From contig JAVMKO010000001.1 in the NCBI GenBank assembly GCA_032164245.1, positions 80,845,892 through 80,909,891 of the forward strand: a stretch of 64,000 bases of DNA, given 5' to 3'. The notes below the pieces were generated by a model. That model did not search any database, had not been told where the DNA came from, and was given only the letters and a program-made list of their open reading frames with translations. Position numbers and translations under genes: made by a program. Numbering within the stretch: the first letter of the stretch is position 1; every line of letters begins with the position of its first letter. This document shows positions 29,829 through 41,500 of the stretch, piece by piece. Source of the DNA: Sternotherus odoratus. Its lineage: Eukaryota > Chordata > Testudines > Kinosternidae.

Positions 29829-31358
29829 TAGGGTGACCGGATCGGAAGAGTGAAATATCAGGACACATTGGGGGGAGCGGGGGGGTTGGGGGAGAGCATG
29901 AGCAGGGGGCGGGGCATGAGCGGGGGAGGGGTATGGGGGGCCATGACAGGCACAGGCGCACAGCCCTGACTGGAGCCATGAGAGGGGGCACACAGCCCCA
30001 GGAAGCTGAAAGGGGTTGTAGAAACCACGAGGCCAGGGGCAGAGGGCTCCGGCTCTAGCCCCCGGCCGAAGCCACAGGACAGGGGTGCAGGATCCTGGTT
30101 GCAGGGCAATATGTCAAAAGGTTTTTAAAAATTGCTTGTTGGTGTTTTTAAAAGAGACTGCGAATTAGGATGCTGGGTTAAAGAGAAACATATGGTCCAG
30201 TCTTCATTTGTGCCATTGATTCAAAGCTCTGGCAGATACCTGAGTTTGGATTTCAGGTGGATCCCATATCATTTCCTCTCTCTCCCCTCCCCCCGCCCCA
30301 CAAATCTAGCTCCACCTCCTGTCTGGACTGGGCCATCCAGTTCGGCGGCTGTCCCTTCCTGATGCGCTGCTTTCCCCATCCCCTACCCACTGAAGGGGTC
30401 TGAGGAATAGAAAAGACCCTAGTTTGGAGCAAGCGAAGACGAGTCTCATGCTTTTGCATGTTAGGTACCAAGGCAGAGGCATTTTGTGGACTCCAGTTAA
30501 GAACAGCACTCGCCTCCTTGGGAATATTCAAATCCCTGCTCCTCCTAAGTGATCACTGCCTAGGCATTGGAGTTGTCCTGATCCCCTAAGGGGAGGCACA
30601 GACAGACAGATCGGACTCTCTTTGAAGAGAGGTTTCTGCAGCAAGTTGATTTTTTTTAGGGGGTGGAGTTGCTAGCCCCCCGCCCAACCCTCCTCCTTTA
30701 CCCTGACTTGGGACAGGCAGATGGTCCCCCCCCCCCCCCCCAAGACCTCTCTGGTGGAGTTTTTGAAGAGAGGAGCGAGGTGTAAATAGCTGGGGGATTG
30801 ACTGCACAGAAAGCACTATTTGAATTCAAGTGGTCATTTACATTTTTATCAAGTGTAAATAGCGGGGGTGTGGGGCCGATGGGGAAGGGGGAGGGAGCAC
30901 TCTGCCCCTGCCCCCTTCCGCTGGCTGTCGCCTGCATGCAAGCAGCCCCCCCCACCTGCAGCATTCCCCGCGGGCGGCAGAGAGCTGTCCTGCAGCTGCC
31001 TGCCCCTGATTCTCTAAGCCTGGGGGCGAGGTCAGTGGGGCCGATGAGGTGCCGGACAAGGAGCTGGGTTGGGGGGGGGGACGGCAGCCGGGAGCTCCCT
31101 GCCTCGCCCCCCTCTGCCGGCGCCGGCTGCAAACAGCAGCAGAGAGCTGGCTGCCTATCTCTGCCTGGGGCAGTGGGGCGTGCTGCGTGCGCCTGCCGGC
31201 AGGAGGGTGCTGCGACTGCCCGGAAAGGAGCAGTGAGTGAGGCGCGAGTCTGGCGCCGTCCTTGAAAGTCCCAATATCGGGACAAACTGGGTGTCCCGAC
31301 CAAAGTATGGTCGGGACGCGGGACAAATCCTCAAAAATTGGGACGTCTGGTCACCCTA
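29829..31358. mobile_element. hAT-type DNA transposon, 1530 bp, perfect 8-bp TSD
   Basis: TAGGGTGACCGGA at the left pairs with TCTGGTCACCCTA at the right. GGGCCGGG flanks it exactly at 29821-29828 and 31359-31366. The region inside the right end has internal inverted motifs (CGGGACAAACTGGGTGTCCCG). A run of 16 cytosines lies at 30726-30741. No transposase is apparent; the open frames inside are GC-rich shadows. It is intergenic, between CARD10 and MFNG. Confidence 0.88.
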
Positions 31359-32584
31359 GGGCCGGGCAGTGCTGCCCCCCCCCCTGCACTGCCCCATGTT
31401 AGGAGTGATGGGGAGCAGCATGAAGGGAGGAGAGCCCTGGATGCAGGTCTGCGTGTCCTCAGGCCTGGGACAGCGTGGGCTGGGAGGGGCTTGTTGCTTT
31501 CATAGGAGGTGGGTGATGGGCCCAGGAAGTGGATGGGCTAGACAGAGCCAAAGTCCCCATATGTGTCCCCATAACGATGCTTAGCCAGGAGCTAGTGCTT
31601 TGCAGTTTTCCTGCTCTGGGCAAAGATTAACTCGCTGATCCTCACAGCTCCCCTGGGGTGAGGTAATTTGTTCTTACACCAGTGCCTGCATCTTTACCCT
31701 TTACCTATAGCCCAAGCATTAGCGAGAGACTTCACCCTCGTCCAGACGCACGGCCACCTCCACCCCCCTAAGAACCCTCACCCCACTCATCCCAGGGATG
31801 CCACTACTGCCACCAGCGTACCTCTTGCAAAGTGACCTCTGTTGGACCAGCATGGAAGCAAGGCCCAAAGGTGACCCCTCCTGGAGACTGCCCTGCTAGC
31901 AACCTCCTTCCACTGAAACAAGGGAGACTGTCACTCAAGTGCCGCCATCGAGTGCAATTGTGACAGCACCGCAGGACCCAGACTGCTGAGGGCTTTAGAG
32001 GGCAAAACCGCCACCTTCCATTGCACCCAGGTGCTAACAGGCAGCCCGTGCAGCTCCTGGAGCACTGCACCATGGGGCTGTCTGCAAGCCACACAGTGTT
32101 TTCCCCAGGAATTGAAATGAGTGGGGGTGTTTGAATTTGCAGGGGGGCGGGGTGGAAAACGATGAAATTGGCAACACGGCCTATAACTAGTTGACCACGG
32201 GGGAGGCAGATGGGGGAGTTTGGAGGGCGCGGGATGTAGGGAAATCCCTGACACTGATTTAGAATCAGGCAGCTGCCTTCTGCTCCTGCTGAGGCTCCGG
32301 AGCCGTCTCAAGGCAAGGCCCCAGGGAGCGTGCACGGCAGGAACCCCCAGGCTGGCTGACTAGAACCAGTCACCTCTGAATGCCATGGCTGTGCCCTATC
32401 CAGTCTGGGGAAGAATGTGCTCTGTTTAAGGGGTTCTACCCATACAGCCAGCAGGGAGTCTCCTACACCAGGGAGCCCCGAGATCTCTGGAGCTGGTCTT
32501 GTTAGGTGCAGAACATAAACTGTTAGCAGGGTCACTGCTGTCACCTGAACATATGGCAGCAGTTGTGGATGAGCAAGGACCCCA

Positions 32585-32750
32585 TAGATGTAGGCGTTAT
32601 CCCCATTTTAAAGAGAGGGAAACAGAGGCAAGGATGATTTCTCTAGGGTCCCAAAGCAAGCCTGGCAGAGCTCAGAATAGCACACTGGAGATCCTGACCC
32701 CCTCGCGTCACACTGCTCTAACCACTGGACGACACTGCCCCCTCTTCCAG
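32585..32750 (-). repeat. MIR/tRNA-derived SINE fragment
   Basis: CCCCATTTTAAAGAGAGGGA, then GAAACAGAGGCAAGG, and CTCTAACCACTGGACGACAC are the antisense MIR core and a tRNA-like head. Confidence 0.7.
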
Positions 32751-33230
32751 GTTTCTTCCAGGAGTCATTACATTCCCTCCTGGTTTGTTTCAGAGGTCAC
32801 ATTGGCCTACAGACACTGATCCATTCCACAAGCCCAGCTCCAGCTGGTTCCAGATGTGATGGAGGGGAAGAGAGGAATCCAAGGTAAAAAATTAACCCAG
32901 TAATGTTCCCTGGCTTTAGTTACACCCTGAACAGTATCACTCCTCCTTGGGGGGTGCCCAAATTCCCTGCCCGGGGAGGTAACGCTGCCTGCTGTAGAGG
33001 AATGAGTCATGGGTTAAGAAACAGGTGGAATGCCATTAGCAGCCGTGGGCAACAATTACCAGCCATAAAAGCCTTGTACAAGCCCAGTGTAAAGAGTCAT
33101 TTAGAAAAACTCTTCTACCTGTCCTCAGGGGAGGGGAGGGGATCTGCTGGAGTGTGTGTCTGCCTGCGCTTGCAGTCAAGGGTTGGGGGTGGGCTTCCAA
33201 GTCCTTCACTAGCTATAGCTTTCCCTAGGG

Positions 33231-33545
33231 CAGCGGTTCTCAAACGTGTTGAGACCACGACCCCTTTTTCTGCTCTGGCGGGGCAGCGTGACCCCTCCAT
33301 GTCCGCTGAAAAGCCGCTGAATTCAATATTAGCTGCCGAATGCGGAAATACAGGTGCGGACCCCGCTGCGCCCCGGCCCCAGTCCTGGCTGCGGGCGGGC
33401 TCCCGGCTGCGCCCCGGCCCCAGTGGCGGGCGGGCTGCCAGCTGCAGCCCCGGTCCCTGCCGCAGGCTGGCTGCCGGCTGTGGCCCCAGCGGCGGCGGCG
33501 GGGTGCCGGCGGTGGCAGGAGCTCGCGACCCTGTGAGAAACCCTG
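33231..33545. mobile_element. hAT-type MITE, 315 bp
   Basis: CAGCGGTTCTCAAAC pairs with CTGTGAGAAACCCTG at the other end. Flanks CCCTAGGG (33223-33230) and CCCTCGGG (33546-33553) agree at 7 of 8. The interior has CGGCTGCGCCCCGGCCCCAG-like tandem units. Confidence 0.8.
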
Positions 33546-34484
33546 CCCTCGGGGCTGTTTGCAAAACTCCCCTGCCATTGCTCACGCTGGCTCACCGCCC
33601 CAGGGGTTAACATTAGCAGCTGTAGTGTACGTGGCCGACCATTGGCCTAAGTGCTGTGTGGAGGCAGTCTGCTCTGAGCCAGGTTAGATGGCATGGTGAG
33701 GGCTAGATCCCCAGCTGCAGCTGAGAGATGTGGAATGGGGAGAGCGCAAATGACTGTAAACCTTGGGGCTACTCTACGTTATGCCCAACTGTCCATGAGT
33801 CCAAAGGGCAGGTCCTACAGCTGGGAATCACTGGCGTGTAGGGGATGCCTTATCCTTCCCCCTTGACCTGGAGCTGTCCTGGCAGCTGAGATAGGGGGTT
33901 GGGAAAAGCCCCTGGGTGGGGAATTCATCTCTGCATTGGTGCTGAGCCTGGCACAGAGACTGACCAGGGAGGCGATGTGCCCCCTGATTCTCCCATGGCC
34001 AGAGGCTGTCCCAACTTGCATGCTGTCTGCAATGGCTCCTATGGGCCATTCTAAGAGCCATTCTAAGTTCCAAGGGGCCATTGGCACTCCTGGCTGTGCC
34101 TCCTCCCCTTCTCAGCCGCCCCTCCCCCCCAGGCTTGCCAGCATGTTGCCTTTTGCAGGGGTATTATGCTGGCTCTGTGCCTGCTGGGGCCCCCAATGTC
34201 ACTGTGAAGCAGCCGCAGTGTGGGGTGAATCCCCCCCCCCCCCCCCCCGACAGCCTGGTTCTGTTTTGAGAGGCTCCCTGAGAGTTGGGGGTGGGGGCAG
34301 AAGCATGTTCCCCCCAGGCCCCTGGAGACGTCCTCCTTCAAGGAGGCTCACAGTTTAGTCTAAGGGAGCTCTTTCCCCTGGCCTGACACAGGGAGCAGCC
34401 CACAGGGCAGCAGCTGTGAGCAGAGGCAACCAAGCTAGTGAGGATTCCCCACAGGCTGAAGGGCCCCGCCTACCCCGTGCCCAA

Positions 34485-34560
34485 GGAAGGGGTGGGCGGA
34501 GCCTGGTGTCTGTAGCTAGAGAGAGTCAGTGAGAGCTGAGCAGACAGAGCAGGTGGAAGG
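34485..34560 (+). promoter_or_regulatory. MFNG: Possible MFNG promoter segment with GC box
   Basis: GGGGTGGGCGGAGCC at about 34489-34503 resembles an Sp1 GC box about 680 bases upstream of the MFNG start. No TATA box is seen. Transcription start data would be needed. Confidence 0.25.
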
Positions 34561-35181
34561 CAGCTCGCTTGCTCGTTCCCTGGACTTGGCTCTCCCCAGC
34601 CTCTTGCCTGCAGCAGTCTCTAGCCTGGGACCGGTCCTGATGCATCCTTTGGTGCTGGGTCAACCCCTTTGCCTCCAGCCAACCAGAAACCAGAGTCACT
34701 CACCTGGATATTCCCCCATCACGCCTCCTGGAAACCTGGGACCCTCAGCCCCTTGCGTGGAATGGACTCTCCTCCTGGACCCTTGACCTTTCACCCTGAC
34801 CAGGTGCTAAGAGCCTGGGGTCTGGATTAGTTCCGCTCAGGCTGTGTAATTTGCTGGCTTTCAGGTGTCTGCCTGTCACCCGTCCTGCCAGCTGGAAAAT
34901 CAGGTCTTCCTGGTCCCTGTCTGTCTTTCCTGGAGGCTGCCCCCATCCCCAGGGGCAATTGTCCCTTTCAGCCTTGTTGTTTGTCTCTCTAAGAATTTCA
35001 CTACCACTTTCTGCTCCCCTCCCATCGCTTTCCATGGCTATGTCCTAGTTGGGCCTCAGGCTGTCTGTCCTCTCCTTTGGGAGACATGAGGCCGGGGTGG
35101 GGCACACAGATCCTAGGCTGGGGAGGAAGAAGCTCCCTCTGCCTGCTGGGCTTCTCGCCGTGGCGCTGGAAGTTGGCAGTG

Positions 35182-35535
35182 ATGCGTCGGCCTCTCCTCC
35201 GCTGTCTTTCTGGTGCCGCTCTGCTCCTTGTCACAATGGCTTTCCTCTCCATGAGGCACCATGGCACTCAAGAGGTGGTCCGCTTCCAAGGGGTTGGTGA
35301 TGGGACACCGGATATCCTGGAGCACCAGGCTAAAATGTCCCCAGCAGATGTGCTGGGAGACAGCAGCAGGAGACAGGAGCTGAAAGAGCCACCGGGCCCT
35401 TCCAAGGTGGGCTCTAGTGTGAGGAGAGGCCTGGAGCTTGGAGAGGTTTTCATTGCTGTGAAGACAACCAAGAGGTTTCACCAGACCAGGCTGGAGCTGC
35501 TGCTGGACACTTGGATATCCAAGGCAAAAGAGCAG
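35182..35535 (+). CDS. MFNG: MFNG exon 1 (signal anchor, stem, catalytic start)
   Basis: It encodes residues 1-118 and ends at donor GTGTGT. The start at 35182 aligns with the human start (basic residues, then [14 protein letters not shown]) and has a G at -3. An upstream in-frame ATG at 35086 would add 32 residues before the anchor; I consider it less likely. Confidence 0.88.
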
Positions 35536-38500
35536 GTGTGTATGGAGATGGGGAGGGAGGGGTTCGTTACAGTAACAGGCCTCCTGGGTGGGCGTGTTGG
35601 GGACAGGAGGAATCTAATGCCTGTGGGGAGGAATAAGGACACGTGGACTCATGATACTGAAGAAAGGGTTGTGCTGAAGGGGGTTAAGAACAACTGTCCC
35701 ATTCAGTGTGTCTCCGACACCACGTCTATTCCACTGTGCAGAGAGACAGGGACACCTCACCCTGGTTGGGCAGAGGGCTCTATTAACTGGGTCTGAACCA
35801 GCTTCAGCCTGAGGGGGTTGTAGAGAGAGACAGGGGTTTATCCTGGCTGTTCACACAGGGTTGGGCAGAGGAGTAATATTTGACAGGGAGCATCAGCCTC
35901 TCACCTAAGCATAGCCTCAGTGGGGCAGTTCCCGCCCCTTTAAATCCAGCTGCGCTATGGGTGCAATGCTGCCCAGAGCTGACAGCTGTCCTCCCTTCAG
36001 CGCCTGGGGTTAAAACATGCGTGGGGCACGGCGGGGTTGCGTGCACTGCTCTTTCACCCTGAGAGGCCTGATTCAAACTGCTGAGCTTTGCTCCCATGTG
36101 GAATGAGTTTGTGCGGTTTCAGACTAGCTGCTCCCTCCCATCTCACACCTTTTGCACACCTCACCAAACCACATCTGGGTTAGGCGGTATCGGCGCAAGA
36201 AGGGCTGCCTGGGCCTGGAATGGCCACGGGTGCTCGAGAACAAGATGAAGCGCCCTGGCTGAGGGGTGGGGAGAGCCCAGGGTTAGCCCAGCCAAGGGCA
36301 CAGTGGTGCCAGGTAGCCGAGTTTGAGCGTGTGGGGCCCAGGGCTGGAATAGCAGGAGGGGTGCAGTGGAGCTGCGTGTGGGTGCGTGCACAGTGCCTGG
36401 ATGCCCCATGTCTGCCTAATGTGGTCAGTCTCTTGCTTGCTGGAGCACCAAATCCATTCACACGTGCTTTGGTAACGATTCCTTGCCCCCCCCCCATGTG
36501 TGTGTGGCCCTTGTTTCTGTGTGCTGGTACTGGCGCCTGGACCGTTCTTCCTCCTTCACCCAGCAGTGTCTTGAAAGTTTCACATCCTGGTGGGAGAACT
36601 GGTTTGGGGCGCATTAGGTCAGTGCACACTGGTGACCCAGAACGGACTTAATAACGGCTGTGGGGGGAAACACCATTTGCTACCTGGGATCTCCCTCCAT
36701 AATGGGGAAAGTCCCCGCGGGGCTCATTGTAGACTCCAGGCACTGGGGCTATGTTTAAACAGGTCTTTGGTAAAGGCCATGGTACCAACCCCACTGCTAA
36801 ATCAGTGCCTAATGGCTGCCCAGTGTCTAATCTCACAATCATTGAAAGGGTGCTGGGAGGGTTTTCTGACTGCTGCTTCCCTGCTTTGGGGTCCCCTTTT
36901 CCCTTGTGGTGCTGCACGTGCAGGGTGCACCTGTAAGGGTAGGTGCACCCTAAGGCTCCTATCCTGCAAGTGGCTTTCCCCAGAACCCCACAGAAGTCAG
37001 TGGGGACTCACAGGTCTGCCCATGCGCAGCCAGTTGCAGAATCGGGGCCTAAATGAGGAGGCTAGGTTGTGGGGGTGCAGAGGAAATGAGCACCTGAGAT
37101 AGAACAGGGCATTCTGGGTAAGAGCGGTTTTCCCTTCCACACACTGAGCTGTAACTGTCTGGTGCTTTCCGCTACCTAGTCAGTTGCGGTTTGTCAGAGG
37201 AAGCCATGTCCTATTTTGAACCCACTTCCTCTATGTGAGTTAGCATCTGAAATATCATACTTCCCCTTCTAGACATGCTTCTCCCAGCCCTGAGTGCTCT
37301 GCCTCCTACCCTCTAATGGCTCTTAGCAGGTAGCATACTTCTTGGCATCTACGTGCTATGCTATGGGCTGAGCGCTGGCACATGGGCACCATGATTATAG
37401 CTGGCCTTGGTGTTTCTGAGTGGGTTGCAAAACAATTTTCCCTACCCCAAACATAACCAACACCTGTCCATTCTGGCTGCGCCAAGAATTAAGGGGAAGG
37501 TGGAGTGAGAAGATTCTCTAGAGCACCCCAAATTGTGTGTGTGTGGCGAGAGAGAGGGAGAAATCTATAAAATTTGCAGATGACACCAAGCTGGGAGGGT
37601 TTGCAAGCACGTTGGAGGGCAGGATTCAAATTCAAAAGGACCTGGACAAATTGAAGACTTGGTCTGAATTCAACAAGATGAAATTCAATAAAGACAAGTA
37701 TAAAGTACTTCACTTAGGAAGGAAAAATCAAATGCACAGCTGCAAAATGGGTAATGTCTTGCTAGGTGGCAGTACTGCAGAAACGGATCTGAGGATTACG
37801 GTAGATCACAACTTACTATAAGTTAACAATATGACGCAGTTGCAAAAAAGGCTAATGTTATTCTGGGGTGTATTAACCGAGGTGCTGTAAGACTGAGGAG
37901 GTAATTGTCCTTCTCTACTTGGCACTGGTGAGGCCTCTGGGTGTCACATTATAGGAAAGATGTGGACCAACTGGAGAGAGTCCAGAGGAGAGCAACAAAA
38001 AGGATAAAAGGTTTTGAAGACCTGACCTATGTGGAAAGGTTAAAAAAACCTTTAGAGAAAAGAAAACTGAGGGGGGAACCTGGTAATTGTCTCCAAATAT
38101 ATTAAGGGCTGTTATAAAGCAAATGGGGATCAATTGTTCTCCATGGCCACTGAAGGTAGGAGAAGGCATAATGAGTTTAATCTTCAGCGAGGGAGATTTA
38201 GGTCAGCTATTAGGAAAAGCTTGCTAACTGTAAGGGTAGTTAAGCTCTGGAACAGGCTTTCAAGGGAGGTTGTGGAATCCCCATCACTGGAGGTTGTTAA
38301 GAGCAGGTTGGACAAACAACGGTCAGGAACACTTTAGGTTTACTTGGCCCTGCCTCAGCGCAGGGGGCTGGAATCGATGACCTCTCGAGGTCCCTTCCAG
38401 CCCTACATTTCTGTGACTCTGTGATTCTATGAAATATGTGCCCAACCCCCCTGGGTTCTGCCGCAGAAGGGGAACACCACTGTTTGTGCTGAGGTCTGGA

Positions 38501-41500
38501 ACAGTTGCCACCATTCAAGGAAGCTTTCGGAGTAGAGTTGGCTGGAAAAAAGGGTGGGGCAGGGAGAAGGGGAGGAATTTTAAAAAAGTATTTTCAAAGA
38601 GAGCTGTTTGACTTTGTTGTACCGAAAACTTTTAATTTTTCCTCTTTCTTCCCTCCCTTTGCCCCCCCCCCCCCCGTCTTTTACCATGCCAGGGAAAAAG
38701 GTGGTGGTGGGGGGAGGGGGAATGAAAGGAAAAACTGTAACACAAAAGCTTTCAGTTTTCATTGGAAAGAAAACACAAATATTGCAAAACCCAACATGCT
38801 TTGCTCTTGAAATTTTCTACCCCCAGGAAAATTTTGCACAATAAATACCAGCCTGTCCGATTTGCAAGGGACGGGTCCCACTGCACCAGGCCCCATCCTA
38901 GGAAGGCTTTTGTGTGTATTCTGGGGAATTTGAGCCCCCATCTAGCCCTCCGCAGTATTCACCATCCCCATGACACCCACACTGATGAGGGAGGCAAGTA
39001 CTGTTAGCCCGATGGGGAAACAAAGGCAGAAAGGGCAGGGACCTGGTATCAGAACTAGGACTAACCTGTGGGGATCATTTGCTCTCAGTCTTGCAGTTAC
39101 TCCACTAAACCAAACTGTGGCTCATGCTAACTGAGCTTCCCCATCTTGTGGCCTGGGGACACGCAGAGCCTCCTCCTTCACAGGCGGGCGCTTGCTGCAG
39201 CTGTCTGTGTTAGCAGTGCCACACAGGGTGGCATTGGCATTGAGCTGAGAATCTGCTCGGGGTCCTCTCAAATGAACCAACTTTGTTCCATGGGCCCTCA
39301 AAGGCCAGATCTGGGTGGCTTTGCAGGAGTCGGGATAACCTGTGATCTTATTGTTAGTAACTGCAAAGCCTAGAGACCCCAGCCAAGATCAGGACTCATT
39401 GCACTAGGTGCTGCACACACACATTTCCTGTCCCAAAGGGCTTATAACCTAACTAGACAACCCAGATAAACGATGGGAGGGGAAACTGAGGCACAGAGCA
39501 GGGAAGTGCTTTGCCCGAGGTCATCCAGTAGGTCAGTGGCAGAGCTGGGACTAGATCCCAGGTATCCTGAGTCCCAGCCCAGTGCCCCTGTGCACTGGAC
39601 TTTGTTGCTTGTCTTGGGGGCTAATATGTGACAAGCTTTCACCGCTGGGGATGGGTTTGTGTTTTCAGGGATGGCTCTGCCCGGGGAAGAGCTCAATTTA
39701 ATCCCGTGAGGGTGGACGCTGACGCTGGCCCTGACATTTCCAGTTCCCCTGGATCCCGGCCTGTTCCTTCGCTCCTGCCTGTCAGGTCATTCACCGGCTG
39801 TGTGGTGTCTAAACCCTGGAGTCCGAGCTCTCTGGGGGTGGGACTGTCCTTGTGTCTGTCTGTACAGTGCCCAGCACGCTGGGGTCTGGGTGGAAGTCCT
39901 GACACACTTCTGCAATGCTGCTAACGAACACCCTGGCAGCATGGGCTGTGTAGGCTCAAAGCCTGGTCCTTATTCTCCAGCGGTGGGCATATATGCTCCA
40001 GGGGGAGCTTGCCAGCACAACCTCTTCACATCCCATCCCCCAGGCTTGCCCGTTCCAATGTCCATAACCTGGCTTCCTCCCTTTGGCGTTCTGCCCCTTC
40101 ACCCTCCTGCGCCTTGCCCAATAGCCGGGATGCGCCACCGGGCCTGTGGTGTGGGCTCCCTGAGCCCAGTGCCAGAGCCATTTGCTCCGGTGCCTGTCTG
40201 AATGCCTTTGTACCACCCCCCCCCCCCCCGCCGCCAGCACCTAGCCCGGGCGCTGTGTTTAACCAGCCTGCGGGCAGCTGGTGGGGAGATTGTTTAAGGC
40301 TTGTGTCTCTTTCTTTCAGCCCCTTTAGTTCCTTGAAAGCACATTTTCCGCATGAGGGGAGCTTTTCTCAGCTGGCCGTGATCCCCCTCTACCCCTGGGG
40401 CGGGGGGATGTGACATAGAATAGCTGGTGGGGTGGGGGGGTGGATGGACCCGAGCTGGGGGAGGGGGAGGCTGGGAAACAACAAGGGGCTATAACTGCTA
40501 TACACACAAACAGATGTTCCCCTCTTAACCCGTGTTTCCTTTGACCACAAAGCTGCTGCTTTTTGTCTGCTGCTTCACATCATTCAAACCCCCTAAAGCT
40601 GGGCCTCCCCTCCCCCAGCTTGTTGCCCCAGTTCACCAGGTGGCGGGGATGGGAGGGGGCGGGGGGTGGGAGGGAGTTTTCTCAAGAGCAGGTTCCCCCC
40701 CCCCCCACACAGGTAACAAGGGTTCATATTGTACTGAAGCCCTCAGAACAGGCTTCTCTTCTGCACTGGCCAGCTACTGGGGTTCTTGCTGAAGAAAAAC
40801 AGGGCTCCAGAGGGCCAGGTTCTCTGCTGATGTCAATGACCATAGCCCCATTGACTTCCACAGAACTGCTGGGACTCTGATCCCAGGACTCCTGGGTTCC
40901 CTGGCTGTCAGGGAACCTCCCCAGTGTGAACACAAGAGGGGGTCCCAGCTCTGGGGGAAGCTAACCTCCAGGGTTCCCAGCTCCCCTTGCCTCTTGCAGA
41001 GGAGGGCCCGAGATTTGAGCCCCTTCCCTTCAGTCCCCTGAACCAAGGGGAAATCACTCTCTGGCCTGCAGCTAGCGTCGGCTGGAGGATCTGGGCCACT
41101 GCCTGCCTTTTGCAAGTGGGGCACAGGGCTCTAAGAGGATTATTTATCCTCCCTCCACCCCTGCAAGAGACGCGGGAGAAGTGGGTGAGCAATGAGCTGG
41201 GGCAGCGGCTTCCACCTCCCTCGACCTAGCGGGAGGCAGCCGCAGGATGTCAAAGGCACAGGCCGGAATGGGGAGGCGGGAGGCTTAGTGAGAGCTGGAG
41301 CGGCCAGAAATGGAGCCAGCGCCGGGCCTTGGAGTAACCTCGCCCTCTCTTCTCTCTCTCCTGTTTTCTTAGACCTACATCTTTACTGATGAAGAAGACG
41401 AAGCCCTGCAGAAGAGAATGGGTAACCCAGCCTTTCCGACCATGCGGCTCCCCTGCCCCAACTCCGGCGACCTTGGGATCAGGCCCTGAGTGAGGGCTGG

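Larger units (their letters stand above)
31367..35181. other. CARD10-MFNG intergenic region and probable MFNG 5' UTR
   Basis: No coding exon is recognised. It holds a MIR fragment (32585-32750), a hAT MITE (33231-33545) and an 18-base C run (34231-34248). The MFNG promoter and 5' UTR must lie in its last part. Confidence 0.5.
35536..41372 (+). other. MFNG intron 1, 5.8 kb
   Basis: It holds a CR1 LINE fragment (37545-38434), MIR sequence (39365-39605) and a C run near 40216-40229. It is the longest intron in the gene. No credible coding frame apart from the CR1 remnant. Confidence 0.7.

Noticed and set aside
30698..31326. Minus-strand open frames of about 160-200 codons
   Set aside because: They lie inside a hAT element without transposase motifs and cross a 16-base C run.
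33231..33545. CG-rich block that might be a CpG-island promoter of MFNG
   Set aside because: It is a hAT MITE with inverted ends and a 7/8 target duplication, so the CG content comes with the element.
32903..33610. 235-codon open frame upstream of MFNG
   Set aside because: It spans the hAT MITE and unrelated flanks, with Ala/Gly/Pro-rich low-complexity translation and no link to MFNG exon 1.
35086..35181. Upstream in-frame ATG for MFNG
   Set aside because: It would put 32 extra residues before the signal anchor. The 35182 start aligns with known fringe N-termini.
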